Source: JAJPJX01 sp964568355
GTDB taxonomy: Bacteria; Acidobacteriota; Terriglobia; Bryobacterales; Bryobacteraceae
DNA length: 13,275 nucleotides
Reading direction: 5' to 3'
Assembly: GCA_964568355.1 (NCBI GenBank)
Contig: CAZMRK010000106.1
Span: 1 to 13,275, forward strand
Shown here: piece after piece, positions 1 to 6,775 of the stretch
Layout: each line of letters begins with the position of its first letter
Position numbering within the stretch: position 1 is the first letter of the stretch
Translations under genes and position numbers: made by a program
Notes under the pieces: generated by a model
Told to the model about the DNA's origin: nothing
What the model saw: the letters and a program-made list of their open reading frames with translations, nothing else
Databases searched by the model: none

Positions 1-138
1 TTCACCATCCGCCGCCAGCGCAACGGAGAAAAGATCTACGAGATCTTTTCCGACGCGGTACAGATCAACAGCGATGAGCTGAAAGATGATCTGTTCACAC
101 TGCCGGCCAACATGAAGATCCTCAGCAAAAAGAAGTAG
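1..138 (+). CDS. C-terminal end of an unrecognised protein (partial)
   Basis: Frame 1 is open from the window edge to a TAG at 136-138 and gives the last 45 residues of a protein whose start lies outside the window. The fragment is charged and ends in LPANMKILSKKK, with an internal IYEIFSDAVQINSDELKDDL stretch. No catalytic motif or membrane segment is visible. The style (short strands and a DDLF.LP ending) recalls C-termini of small secreted acidobacterial proteins of LolA-like type. That is only an impression and I assign no function. Codon use is like the rest of the window. The coding call rests on the open frame reaching the edge and on a palindrome (165-182) shortly after the stop. Confidence 0.6.
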   Translation, partial: FTIRRQRNGEKIYEIFSDAVQINSDELKDDLFTLPANMKILSKKK

Positions 139-160
139 CGCTTCAGCTTGATACCAATTG

Positions 161-190
161 TGGGGCGGACGCCCGCGTCCGCGGCCGGCC
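161..190. repeat. Palindromic intergenic element (REP-like)
   Basis: GCGGACGC (165-172) and GCGTCCGC (175-182) are exact reverse complements two bases apart. They are followed at once by the palindrome GGCCGGCC (183-190). No T-run follows, so it is not a standard intrinsic terminator, although it lies just after the stop at 138. Very GC-rich palindromes of this kind are commonly dispersed repeats between genes in soil acidobacteria, but only one copy is visible here. The repeat nature is inferred. Confidence 0.45.
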
Positions 191-236
191 TGCTCGGTCA
201 AGCGATTGCCGCGCTGGAGGAGGCGCTATTTTTAAT

Positions 237-265
237 CGGACAGAATCCGCCAGCCGCGTTAGAAT
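237..265 (+). promoter_or_regulatory. Possible sigma-70-type promoter for the antitoxin-toxin pair
   Basis: CGGACA (237-242, 4 of 6 to TTGACA) and TAGAAT (260-265, 5 of 6 to TATAAT) are separated by 17 bases. Transcription would start near 272, leaving only a few bases before the ATG at 278 and so an almost leaderless mRNA. This fits the lack of a good ribosome-binding site there (only GTTGAG precedes the ATG). Confidence 0.35.
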
Positions 266-277
266 GATAGAGTTGAG

Positions 278-469
278 ATGGATCGTCTGCCACCACAACC
301 CGTCAAGGACCCACCCAATCTGATCCGAACCGGTGCGTTCTCGCTGGATCGACTGTTGAGCCACATCGATCCGGGGACAGAGGAGGAATCCGAAGAGTTC
401 GTACGCCGCATCTATGAGCAACGCTACATTGACCGCTCCTCCGATCGCGACGGCGAGACTGGTCGTTGA
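278..469 (+). CDS. Small protein, likely antitoxin paired with the downstream PIN toxin
   Basis: This 63-residue acidic-to-charged protein begins MDRLPPQPVKDPPNLIRTGA and contains a glutamate-rich segment TEEESEEFVRRIYEQRY near residues 34-50. Its last 56 bases overlap the start of the PIN-domain gene in another frame. This is the arrangement expected of a VapB-like antitoxin that is made first and translationally coupled to its toxin. No AbrB, RHH, Phd or other known DNA-binding fold can be recognised. The C-terminal half looks like a short amphipathic helix that could wrap the toxin. The antitoxin role is inferred from position, size and coupling. The alternative is that this frame is fortuitous and the toxin is solitary. 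Confidence 0.55.
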   Translation: MDRLPPQPVKDPPNLIRTGAFSLDRLLSHIDPGTEEESEEFVRRIYEQRYIDRSSDRDGETGR

Positions 470-857
470 TACAGACGTTGCCAGCTTTATTTTCAAGTGG
501 CATCCCGAGTTCGCGCCGCGCTACGTGGATATTGTGCGCGGTTCCGAATTGATTGTTTCATTCATGACTCTGGGCGAGATGCGCCAAGGCGCCCTGGATG
601 CAAACTGGGGACCTCGCAAATGCGCTGTACTGGAGGCCTACTTGGCCGACTTCTCGGTCCTTCATTCGGACAGTCTACTGTGCTCCACGTGGGCGGCCGT
701 TAGGAACGAGAGCACGCAGAAGGGACGTCCCATTAGTTCGGCCGACGCCTGGATCGCGGCCACGGCGCGGGTCCTCTCGGCGCCGTTGGTGACGAATAAT
801 CCTAAGGACTACCGCCACTTGGACCAGCTTCAGATTGTTTCCATCGCAGCCGGGTAA
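414..857 (+). CDS. vapC: VapC-family PIN-domain ribonuclease toxin
   Basis: This 147-residue protein has the size of VapC toxins. The first strand VVDTDVASF carries the first metal-binding acidic residue (D19). E55 in TLGEMRQGA is the second, D111 in SSADAWIAA the third, and the end of the fold has VTNNPKDY with D132. These are the four acidic positions that bind Mg/Mn in PIN nucleases, so the enzyme appears intact. VapC proteins cleave specific RNAs (often tRNA or rRNA) and are held inactive by a cognate antitoxin. The ATG at 414 lies inside the upstream small gene and has no close Shine-Dalgarno, which suggests coupled translation. The first 14 or so residues are outside the PIN fold. The cleavage target cannot be deduced. 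Confidence 0.9.
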   Translation: MSNATLTAPPIATARLVVDTDVASFIFKWHPEFAPRYVDIVRGSELIVSFMTLGEMRQGALDANWGPRKCAVLEAYLADFSVLHSDSLLCSTWAAVRNESTQKGRPISSADAWIAATARVLSAPLVTNNPKDYRHLDQLQIVSIAAG

Positions 858-939
858 CTACGTAATTGCATCAGGCTTCGTGACTGGTTTTCAGGCTCCT
901 CCTCCTGCCAAGGGACGAGTGGTCTGGACCGTGACGCCG

Positions 940-986
940 CGCCGGATTGATGGCCGCTGTGCGCGTTGCAGTGGATCAATCCGGCG
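940..986. repeat. Long hairpin between convergent genes
   Basis: CGCCGGATTGAT (940-951) pairs perfectly with ATCAATCCGGCG (975-986). Inside it, CCGCTG (954-959) pairs with CAGTGG (969-974) with one G-U, after a two-base bulge. The loop is 960-968. The result is an 18-bp hairpin in the 241-bp spacer where vapC (plus) and the SBBP gene (minus) converge. No T-run flanks it on either side, so it is not a canonical intrinsic terminator. It could act as a Rho-dependent or RNA-stabilising end for both transcripts. It could also be a remnant of a mobile palindrome. Confidence 0.5.
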
Positions 987-1098
987 TCGGCCACTTCTCA
1001 TCGTCGGGCGTTAGAACTAAGCGTTACACGTTCGAGTGGGCTGGCGTTTATGCAGGTCGGAGACGGTAACATACGCTTGTGTTTTAAACAGTGTCCGG

Positions 1099-3156
1099 CT
1101 ACTGAATAGAAATCGGAACAGCTACGCTCGACGAGTCTCCGGCCGTGACCACAAGATTCACCGCCGATGAAGCCGGAAGGTCCGAAGGCAGCGCTACATT
1201 AATTTGGAAGTATCCGGATTCGAGCGTGGGAGCCGATCCGGCGTAGAGAACAACAGCATTCGTTCCCCCGATCGACACGGTGACCGGCAGAGTCAGCGTA
1301 GTAAGCGCTGAAGTGATCGGCCAGAGTCCCCCGGTTGTTCCGAGTGGATTCGTCAAACCGCCGCCGGTTCCATAGATCGTGATGAAACCGCCCGCCTTTG
1401 CAGGATTTGAAGGAGAATTCAACGTCCAGTCGGAATTCGCGACGGCGAAAATCCCAGGCGCTGCCGTCGCGACAACCACCGGCGCCGAGGCCGACGTCCC
1501 TGCCGGCGGACCGCCATTGTAAGTGACGACGACTTCAGTGGACGTTTGGCCGGCGATCTCCCACGGCACCTGCACCGTCACTTGTTGCGACTGCGCGGAA
1601 AACACCGGAGCAGCGACTCCTCCGAAGGTGACCTGAGTGCCTCCCAACTGATTCGAGGGAGCCTGACCCGCCGCGATTGCGGTTGTCGCGGGGCCAATCC
1701 CGTAACCACGCAGCGTGACGATCTCACCTGGCGCGACGGTGGCCGCTGTGCCGCTCGCCGCGTTCTGCACCGTCAACCACGGGAAGATGCGGATGACTGA
1801 AGTCGTCTCCGCGAGCACAATCGAGCCGTTGGGAGCCACCGCGATCATGGGCCCGGCGCCGGCGGTTGGCGATACGTAAGCGTAGGTACCGCCGGCAAAC
1901 TGTCCATCGGAGGTAAATTTCGCCGCGATCACGTTGCCGGTCACTCCTACTAACTCCGGTTGAAATGCTCCCGGAGATGGCGTCAAAACCGACGTCCCCG
2001 ACGCGCCGGCAACGAACGCGCTGCCTGCCGAATCCAAGGCCAAATCCATGGCGGTCACAGTGGGGACGTATGTCGAGTAGAGAAGGGCCGATCCGTCGGC
2101 GCTGAGGTGCGATAGATAACCTCCGGAAGACAGTTCCGCCCCGCCTTGCGCCGACACATACGCCCCGCCTTGTGCATCCACTCCTATGTCCGACACGTAG
2201 TTTCGAGTGGCGTTAAGAAATGTGGAATAAACCAGGCTCGTTCCCTTGGGGTTCAGCTTGGTTACGAACTCCATGTACTCCGCGCCCGAAAAGTATCCGG
2301 TTTGAAATGCTCCCGGCGTTACCGGAAAATCGGCCGCCTGGGTGAACCCGGTGACGAATACGTCGCCTGCCGAGTCGATGGCGATCGCTTGTGGAATCGT
2401 TAGCCCATTGCCGGACAGGTACGTTGCGTAGACCAGCGCCGATCCGGACGCATTCAGCTTAGCGACCACACCCGATCCATTGGGGAATGCCGGCGGTGTG
2501 GGCTGAAACGCATCGGGCGTAGTTGGAAATGGCAAAGTCCCGGTGTTGGTGGAAGCAAGGTAGACCTCGCCTGCGGTATCGATCGCCATGGCGACGGCCC
2601 GCTGCTTCGCCAGCGCCGGCGGATTCACCGGAAGAAGGGTCGAATAGATCAGCTCAGTTCCCGATGAGTTGAGTTTAGCGACAAATCCGCCACCCACCAG
2701 GTTCGTGAACGCCGCGCCGGGCGTCACAGGAAAGGTAGCCGGCTGACCGACCGTATTTGGACTCGTGGTGCCGGCCAGGTAGACATTCTCGCTCGCGTCC
2801 ACGCAAATCGCGCTCGCACCGGCTTCGTTTCCGTTGCCACCGAAATAGGTCGCGAATACGACGTTCCCCGCCGGGTCCAGCTTGATCACAAACGCATCCG
2901 CGCACGGAAACATCAGAGGAACTCCATGGAGGCCGGGAATAACTTCGCAAGTGCCGCCGCTGAACTGGGCTTGAAGAGCTCCCGCGGTCGCAGGAAAGCT
3001 TGTAGAGGTTGTCGAACCGGTGAGGTATGTGTTCCCCGCCGCGTCGACGGTCATAGCGGCGACTGTGGTGTTGGCGGGAAGGGCGTAGGTAAACGTTGGC
3101 TGATTTGCAGCGATGAGGCGGGGTGCAAGAAATAAAAGGACAAACGTTGCCCGCAT
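1099..3156 (-). CDS. Secreted beta-propeller (SBBP repeat) protein with TIGR03437-type C-terminal domain
   Basis: This 685-residue protein starts with a short hydrophobic signal sequence (residues 1-17, MRATFVLLFLAPRLIAA). Residues about 32-415 form six repeats of the pattern AxDxAGNxYLTGxTxxxxFPxTxGAFQ...AFVxKLxxxGxxLVYxTY, typical of the SBBP beta-propeller repeat. Residues about 463-685 match the acidobacterial TIGR03437 C-terminal module: NAASG, VAPGEIVTLRGYGIGP, VTVQVPWEIAG, APGIFAV, SPSNPAKAG, and a late GYFQINVALP. It should be exported, and similar proteins are thought to be surface or periplasmic, but no biochemical role is established for the family. The start lies 21 bp after the kinase stop with no clear Shine-Dalgarno, so it may be co-transcribed with the kinase. 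No enzymatic residues are seen. Confidence 0.85.
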   Translation of the reverse strand: MRATFVLLFLAPRLIAANQPTFTYALPANTTVAAMTVDAAGNTYLTGSTTSTSFPATAGALQAQFSGGTCEVIPGLHGVPLMFPCADAFVIKLDPAGNVVFATYFGGNGNEAGASAICVDASENVYLAGTTSPNTVGQPATFPVTPGAAFTNLVGGGFVAKLNSSGTELIYSTLLPVNPPALAKQRAVAMAIDTAGEVYLASTNTGTLPFPTTPDAFQPTPPAFPNGSGVVAKLNASGSALVYATYLSGNGLTIPQAIAIDSAGDVFVTGFTQAADFPVTPGAFQTGYFSGAEYMEFVTKLNPKGTSLVYSTFLNATRNYVSDIGVDAQGGAYVSAQGGAELSSGGYLSHLSADGSALLYSTYVPTVTAMDLALDSAGSAFVAGASGTSVLTPSPGAFQPELVGVTGNVIAAKFTSDGQFAGGTYAYVSPTAGAGPMIAVAPNGSIVLAETTSVIRIFPWLTVQNAASGTAATVAPGEIVTLRGYGIGPATTAIAAGQAPSNQLGGTQVTFGGVAAPVFSAQSQQVTVQVPWEIAGQTSTEVVVTYNGGPPAGTSASAPVVVATAAPGIFAVANSDWTLNSPSNPAKAGGFITIYGTGGGLTNPLGTTGGLWPITSALTTLTLPVTVSIGGTNAVVLYAGSAPTLESGYFQINVALPSDLPASSAVNLVVTAGDSSSVAVPISIQ

Positions 3157-3177
3157 GACATCAAGTTTACAGTCCAG

Positions 3178-4482
3178 TCAGGCCGCCAGCGGGATTTCGA
3201 GCTCCACCAGCAGCCCTGGATGGGCATTGGTAGCCCGGATATGGCCGCGATAGAGCTCGATGGCGCGGCGGGCAATGGAAAGCCCCAGCCCCGTTCCTCC
3301 TCCGGACGACCGGTTTCGATCGCTTTCCACACGGTAAAAAGCATCGAAGATGCGGCCCAGGGAGTCCTCGGGAACACCCGGACCATAGTCCCGTACGCAG
3401 ATCCGGGCGATCCCGTCCTTCTTTTCGAGGGACAATTCCACCACGCTTTCCGGCGGAGCGTAGCGGATGGCGTTGCGGAGGACATTCTCAACGGCACGCC
3501 GCAGCAGTTCCGGATCGCCGTGGAAGGTGACCGGTTCGGCGCCCTCCCAGCGCACCGAACAGTTGCGGTTTTGCGCCTCCATGGATGCATCATCGGCCAG
3601 TTCCGCCAGCAGTTGATCCACGCGGACCGCCTCGATGCGGCGTGAGGCCGGATCGCCCTCGGCGCGGGTGACCTGAAGCAGCTCTCCTACCAGGAGGTTG
3701 AGGCGCTCGGATTCCTTTTCAATGCGATTCAGGGCGGCGTCCCGGTCCTTGCCCGAGCGCGCCAGTTCGATGGCCACCCCCAGCCTCGCCAGGGGCGAGC
3801 GCAGTTCATGGGAGATATCCAGCAGGAGACGGCGCTCGGCCGCGACCAGCGTTTCAATGCGATCGGCCATTTGGTCAAAGGTGCGCGCCAGGTCGCCCAA
3901 CTCGTCGCGGCGGTTGGAGCCTACGCGCGCCTTGAGGTCTCCGCTGCCGAAGCGCTCCAACGCCTTTTGCAGGCTGCGCACCGGCTTGGTCATGCCGTAG
4001 GCCAGAAAATAGCAGAAGAGAATGCCGAACCCCAGCGTGTACCAGTGCTCGGTCCGGAAAAACCATCCGCCCAGCCGCCGCTGGGGAACCGCGAACAGAA
4101 ACCAGTAGCGGCCGTCCGTAACGGCGCGCCCAATCAGCTTGTGACCCTGCCAGGGCACCGGGAAACTGGGCCGCCGCCGCGCTTCCGCCAGCCACTGCGA
4201 CCGGTCTTCGCCGCTCAGGATGTCGTGGCCCGCCAGATCGGTGAGCGAGGCCGGCCCACGATAGACCCCGCGCAGGCGTTGGAGAAAGGCGGCGAGCCCG
4301 GGCTTCCCGCCGGTCTCATACGCATGCCGCGCTTCGCCGAGGTGAAAGCTCACCATCCGGGAAATCGGAGATGGCCGCTCGTATGGGTCCTCGCCGAGCG
4401 CCGAGGCCAGCGCCGAGACCACCACGGAGGTGGTCATGGTCACCCAGAACCAGAGCAGAATTTTGGCGAATAGCGTGTTCAT
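3178..4482 (-). CDS. CpxA-like membrane sensor histidine kinase
   Basis: This 434-residue two-component kinase runs in order as follows. TM1 is at about residues 8-30 (FAKILLWFWVTMTTSVVVSA). An extracytoplasmic sensor of about 115 residues follows, then TM2 near 148-164. HAMP (164-216) begins MTKPVRSLQKALERFGSGDL. HisKA has the phospho-acceptor H225 in DISHELRSPLARL. The ATPase domain has its N box at ENVLRNAIRYAPP (N333), then VRDYGPGVPE, IFDAFYRVES and GGGTGLGLSIARR. All key residues are present. HAMP and HisKA strongly resemble CpxA, while the sensor part is not recognisable. I chose the ATG at 4482 because MNTLFAKI begins a normal N-terminus. Starts as far upstream as 4632 would run into blaI. 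The likely partner regulator is at 11918-12610. The kinase may be co-transcribed with the SBBP gene 21 bp downstream. Confidence 0.92.
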   Translation of the reverse strand: MNTLFAKILLWFWVTMTTSVVVSALASALGEDPYERPSPISRMVSFHLGEARHAYETGGKPGLAAFLQRLRGVYRGPASLTDLAGHDILSGEDRSQWLAEARRRPSFPVPWQGHKLIGRAVTDGRYWFLFAVPQRRLGGWFFRTEHWYTLGFGILFCYFLAYGMTKPVRSLQKALERFGSGDLKARVGSNRRDELGDLARTFDQMADRIETLVAAERRLLLDISHELRSPLARLGVAIELARSGKDRDAALNRIEKESERLNLLVGELLQVTRAEGDPASRRIEAVRVDQLLAELADDASMEAQNRNCSVRWEGAEPVTFHGDPELLRRAVENVLRNAIRYAPPESVVELSLEKKDGIARICVRDYGPGVPEDSLGRIFDAFYRVESDRNRSSGGGTGLGLSIARRAIELYRGHIRATNAHPGLLVELEIPLAA

Positions 4483-4512
4483 GTTATCCGAGGCATTTCC
4501 GGGCCCAATTTG

Positions 4513-4518
4513 AGTATA
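4513..4518 (-). promoter_or_regulatory. -10-like element for the kinase gene
   Basis: On the minus strand this reads TATACT (5 of 6 to TATAAT), 30 bases upstream of the kinase ATG, in the 109-bp divergent spacer with blaI. No good -35 is found at the normal distance, so the call is weak. Confidence 0.3.
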
Positions 4519-4538
4519 GTGCGGCGCGGGAAAAAAAC

Positions 4539-4567
4539 TTGCTAACCAAAAACGGGCGTAGTAGTCT
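4539..4567 (+). promoter_or_regulatory. Possible promoter of the blaI operon
   Basis: TTGCTA (4539-4544, 4 of 6 to TTGACA) and TAGTCT (4562-4567, 3 of 6 to TATAAT) are 17 bases apart, which predicts a start near 4574 and a leader of about 18 nt. The -10 overlaps the interrupted palindrome at 4562-4580, as expected of a promoter closed by its own repressor. The hexamers are weak. Confidence 0.35.
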
Positions 4568-4580
4568 AACAAACAGACAT
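4562..4580. promoter_or_regulatory. Candidate BlaI operator
   Basis: TAGTCT (4562-4567) and AGACAT (4575-4580) form an imperfect inverted repeat with core GTCT-N7-AGAC. It is 12 bases before the blaI start and overlaps the proposed -10. A second related block begins CTAACCAAAAAC at 4542, compared with CTAACAAACAGA at 4566: two similar half-sites about 24 bp apart. BlaI/MecI repressors bind as dimers to dyads over their own promoter, often two of them. The exact acidobacterial consensus is not known to me, so this is positional evidence. Confidence 0.4.
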
Positions 4581-4591
4581 AGTAGATCGAT

Positions 4592-4978
4592 ATGGCACTT
4601 CCCAAACTGACGCGGCTGGAACTACAGATCATGGAGGCCCTATGGAGCCGAGGCGCCTTGTCGATCCGGGAGATTCAGGAAGCCTTTGCGGAGAAAGGCA
4701 GACCGGCCTATTCGACCGTGCAGACCACGGTCTACCGCCTGGAGGGGAAAAAGGCTTTGCGGCGCGTCAAGAAGATCAGCAATGCGCATATTTTCGAAGC
4801 CGTGATCTCCCGCGAGGCCGCCAGAGGCAGATTGATTGACGAGCTGCTGAGCCTGTTCGGCGGCCGGACGCAGCCGGTGATGGCGCACCTGGTGGAGTCC
4901 GGCAAGCTCACTCTGAAAGACGTGCAGGAGACCGAGGATCTGCTTCGCAAACTCGCCAGGAAGGAGCAATCGGAATGA
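4592..4978 (+). CDS. blaI: BlaI/MecI/CopY-family winged-helix repressor
   Basis: This 128-residue protein is the usual length for BlaI. The N-terminus LPKLTRLELQIMEALWSRGA is the family signature for helix 1. The winged helix follows at about residues 23-56 (LSIREIQEAF ... AYSTVQTTVYRLEGKKAL). The C-terminal half (about 75-120) is the helical dimerisation region, where BlaR1-type proteases cut the staphylococcal repressors. The protein should act as a dimeric cytoplasmic repressor of its own operon, released when the neighbouring M56 membrane protease is activated. The TGA overlaps the next gene's ATG (ATGA, 4 nt), a translational coupling typical of blaI-blaR1 pairs. In Acidobacteria such pairs are abundant and usually not linked to beta-lactamase, and none is seen here. 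Confidence 0.92.
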   Translation: MALPKLTRLELQIMEALWSRGALSIREIQEAFAEKGRPAYSTVQTTVYRLEGKKALRRVKKISNAHIFEAVISREAARGRLIDELLSLFGGRTQPVMAHLVESGKLTLKDVQETEDLLRKLARKEQSE

Positions 4979-6756
4979 TTCCGTCCGAGTGGCAGCCGCT
5001 CGCCAACCATCTTTGGCAATCGACCCTGTTTGCGGCAGCGGCAGCGCTGATTGCGCTGGCGCTGCGCAAGAATCGCGCGCACGTGCGCTATTGGCTCTGG
5101 CTTGTGGCATCGGTGAAATTCCTGGTGCCGTTTTCCTTGCTGGTCAGCCTGGGCAGCCAGGTCCCATGGCGATCTGCCCCTGCCGTGGTGCCTGTGCCGG
5201 CAGCCATCGAGCAGATCGGCACGCCGTTTGCGCCATCCTCGATCCCGTCCTTCTCGATGCCGGCCGCCCCTTCGACCTTCCGCTTCGCTCCCTGGCTGCT
5301 GGTAGCCATTTGGCTGGCCGGCGGCATCGCGGTGCTGGCGCTGTGGGGTGTTCGCTGGCTGAGAATGCATCGGGCGGTGCGGGCGGCTTCTCCCGTGCCG
5401 ATCGCGATGCCCGTTCCGGTGATGTCTTCTCCCGCGCTGCTGGAGCCGGGCATCTTCGGCATCGTCCGGCCGGTCCTGCTGCTGCCGGAAGGAATTGCGA
5501 ACCGCCTGACGGCGACGCAGTTTGAAGCGATTCTTGCCCACGAACTCTGCCACATTCGCAGACACGACAATCTGGCGGCGGCGATGCACATGGCCGTCGA
5601 AGCGCTGTTCTGGTTCCATCCCCTGGTGTGGTGGATCGGCGCGCGCATGATCGAAGAACGCGAACGGGCTTGCGATGAAGAGGTGCTGCGCCTGGGCAAC
5701 GAACCGCAAGTCTATGCCGAGGGCATCCTCAAGGTCTGCAAATTCTATCTGGAGTCGCATCTGGCCTGCGCATCCGGGGTCACCGGCGCGGATCTCAAGA
5801 AGCGAATCGAGGCGATCATGACGCAGCGAATCGCGAGCCGGCTGGGGTTGGGAAGAAAGCTGCTGCTGGCGGTCACCGGGTTGACGGCGGTGGCCGGCCC
5901 TATTCTCATCGGCATCGTCCACGCGCCGCGCAGCCAGGCGCAAGCGAAAACGGACGCAGCCACGTTCGAAGTCGCATCGATCAAGCCGTCCAGCCCGGAC
6001 GCCCGCAACGTCAGGATCATGTTCTTGCCGGGCGGTGGATTGAAGACCGAGAACGTCCGTCTGAAGCAACTCGTGGAATTGGCTTACCAGGTTCTGCCCT
6101 TTCAGATCCAGGGCGGGCCCGGATGGATCAACTCTGAAGCGTTTGACATTCTCGCCAAAGCTCCCCAGCCGGCGGACACGCGAGATCTGGCGAAGATGAG
6201 CGATGCCGAACGCAGACTCCTCCAAGAGCAGATGCGACGGCGCCTGCAGGCGTTGCTGGCCGAACGCTTTCAACTGGCCATCCGCCGGAGCACGAAAGAG
6301 GTGCCGGTATATGCGCTTGTGACGGCCAGGAATGGCCCGAAGCTGAAGGCGTCGACTGCCGGTGCCGGCGGGCCTCAGCAGATGCGCGCGGGGCGCGGAG
6401 ATCTTACCGTAGAGAGAGGCACGATGGAGATGTTTGTGGGCCACCTCTCGCGGGTCGTCGGACGTCCGGTCCTGGATCGGACCGGCCTTACGGGTGCATA
6501 TGATTTCGAGCTGCACTGGACGCCCGATCCGGGTGGCCCCGGCCTCGGCAAGGAGAATACAGCGATCGGCCTGCCTGGAGGCGGTGGACCGAGAGGACCG
6601 GGCGGACCGGCACCCGCGCCGCCACCAGCGGCCGACCTCTCGGGAGCTTCCATCTTCACCGCGCTTCAGGAGCAGCTTGGGCTGAAACTCGAATCCACGA
6701 AAGGCCCGGTCGACGTGCTCATCATCGAGCGCGTGGAGAGACCGAGCGAGAACTAA
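4975..6756 (+). CDS. BlaR1-like M56 membrane metallopeptidase with C-terminal TIGR03435 domain
   Basis: This 593-residue protein has hydrophobic segments near residues 13-30, 38-58, 105-127 and 293-316, as in BlaR1/MecR1. The zinc site HELCH is at 189-193 and the downstream ERACDEEV (230-237) supplies the third ligand region, so the gluzincin core is intact. After the last membrane segment, residues about 330-593 are not a penicillin-binding sensor but a TIGR03435-type domain. Its marks are TFEVASIKPS, LVELAYQV, IQGGPGWINSEAFDI, RRRLQALLAERFQL, VPVYALV, LDRTGLTGAYDFELHW and a typical end LKLESTKGPVDVLIIERVERPSEN split over 570-593. A Gly/Pro-rich insert lies at about 533-553. It probably senses an extracytoplasmic signal and triggers BlaI inactivation. 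The ligand is unknown. It overlaps blaI by 4 nt and is followed 19 bp later by the receptor gene. Confidence 0.9.
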   Translation: MIPSEWQPLANHLWQSTLFAAAAALIALALRKNRAHVRYWLWLVASVKFLVPFSLLVSLGSQVPWRSAPAVVPVPAAIEQIGTPFAPSSIPSFSMPAAPSTFRFAPWLLVAIWLAGGIAVLALWGVRWLRMHRAVRAASPVPIAMPVPVMSSPALLEPGIFGIVRPVLLLPEGIANRLTATQFEAILAHELCHIRRHDNLAAAMHMAVEALFWFHPLVWWIGARMIEERERACDEEVLRLGNEPQVYAEGILKVCKFYLESHLACASGVTGADLKKRIEAIMTQRIASRLGLGRKLLLAVTGLTAVAGPILIGIVHAPRSQAQAKTDAATFEVASIKPSSPDARNVRIMFLPGGGLKTENVRLKQLVELAYQVLPFQIQGGPGWINSEAFDILAKAPQPADTRDLAKMSDAERRLLQEQMRRRLQALLAERFQLAIRRSTKEVPVYALVTARNGPKLKASTAGAGGPQQMRAGRGDLTVERGTMEMFVGHLSRVVGRPVLDRTGLTGAYDFELHWTPDPGGPGLGKENTAIGLPGGGGPRGPGGPAPAPPPAADLSGASIFTALQEQLGLKLESTKGPVDVLIIERVERPSEN

Positions 6757-6775
6757 GAGAACAGGCGAAGGGCAC

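Noticed and set aside
143..496. Minus-strand 117-codon frame with a hydrophobic start opposite the antitoxin
   Set aside because: It overlaps both toxin-antitoxin genes and the palindrome and ends in repetitive-looking Arg/Pro sequence. No family resemblance was seen.
3808..4473. Long plus-strand frame opposite the kinase gene
   Set aside because: The minus strand encodes HAMP and HisKA motifs here. The plus product shows no recognisable domain.
4483..4632. Fifty-residue N-terminal extension of the kinase
   Set aside because: It would overlap the start of blaI and the shared promoter region. MNTLFAKI at 4482 begins a normal CpxA-like N-terminus with TM1.
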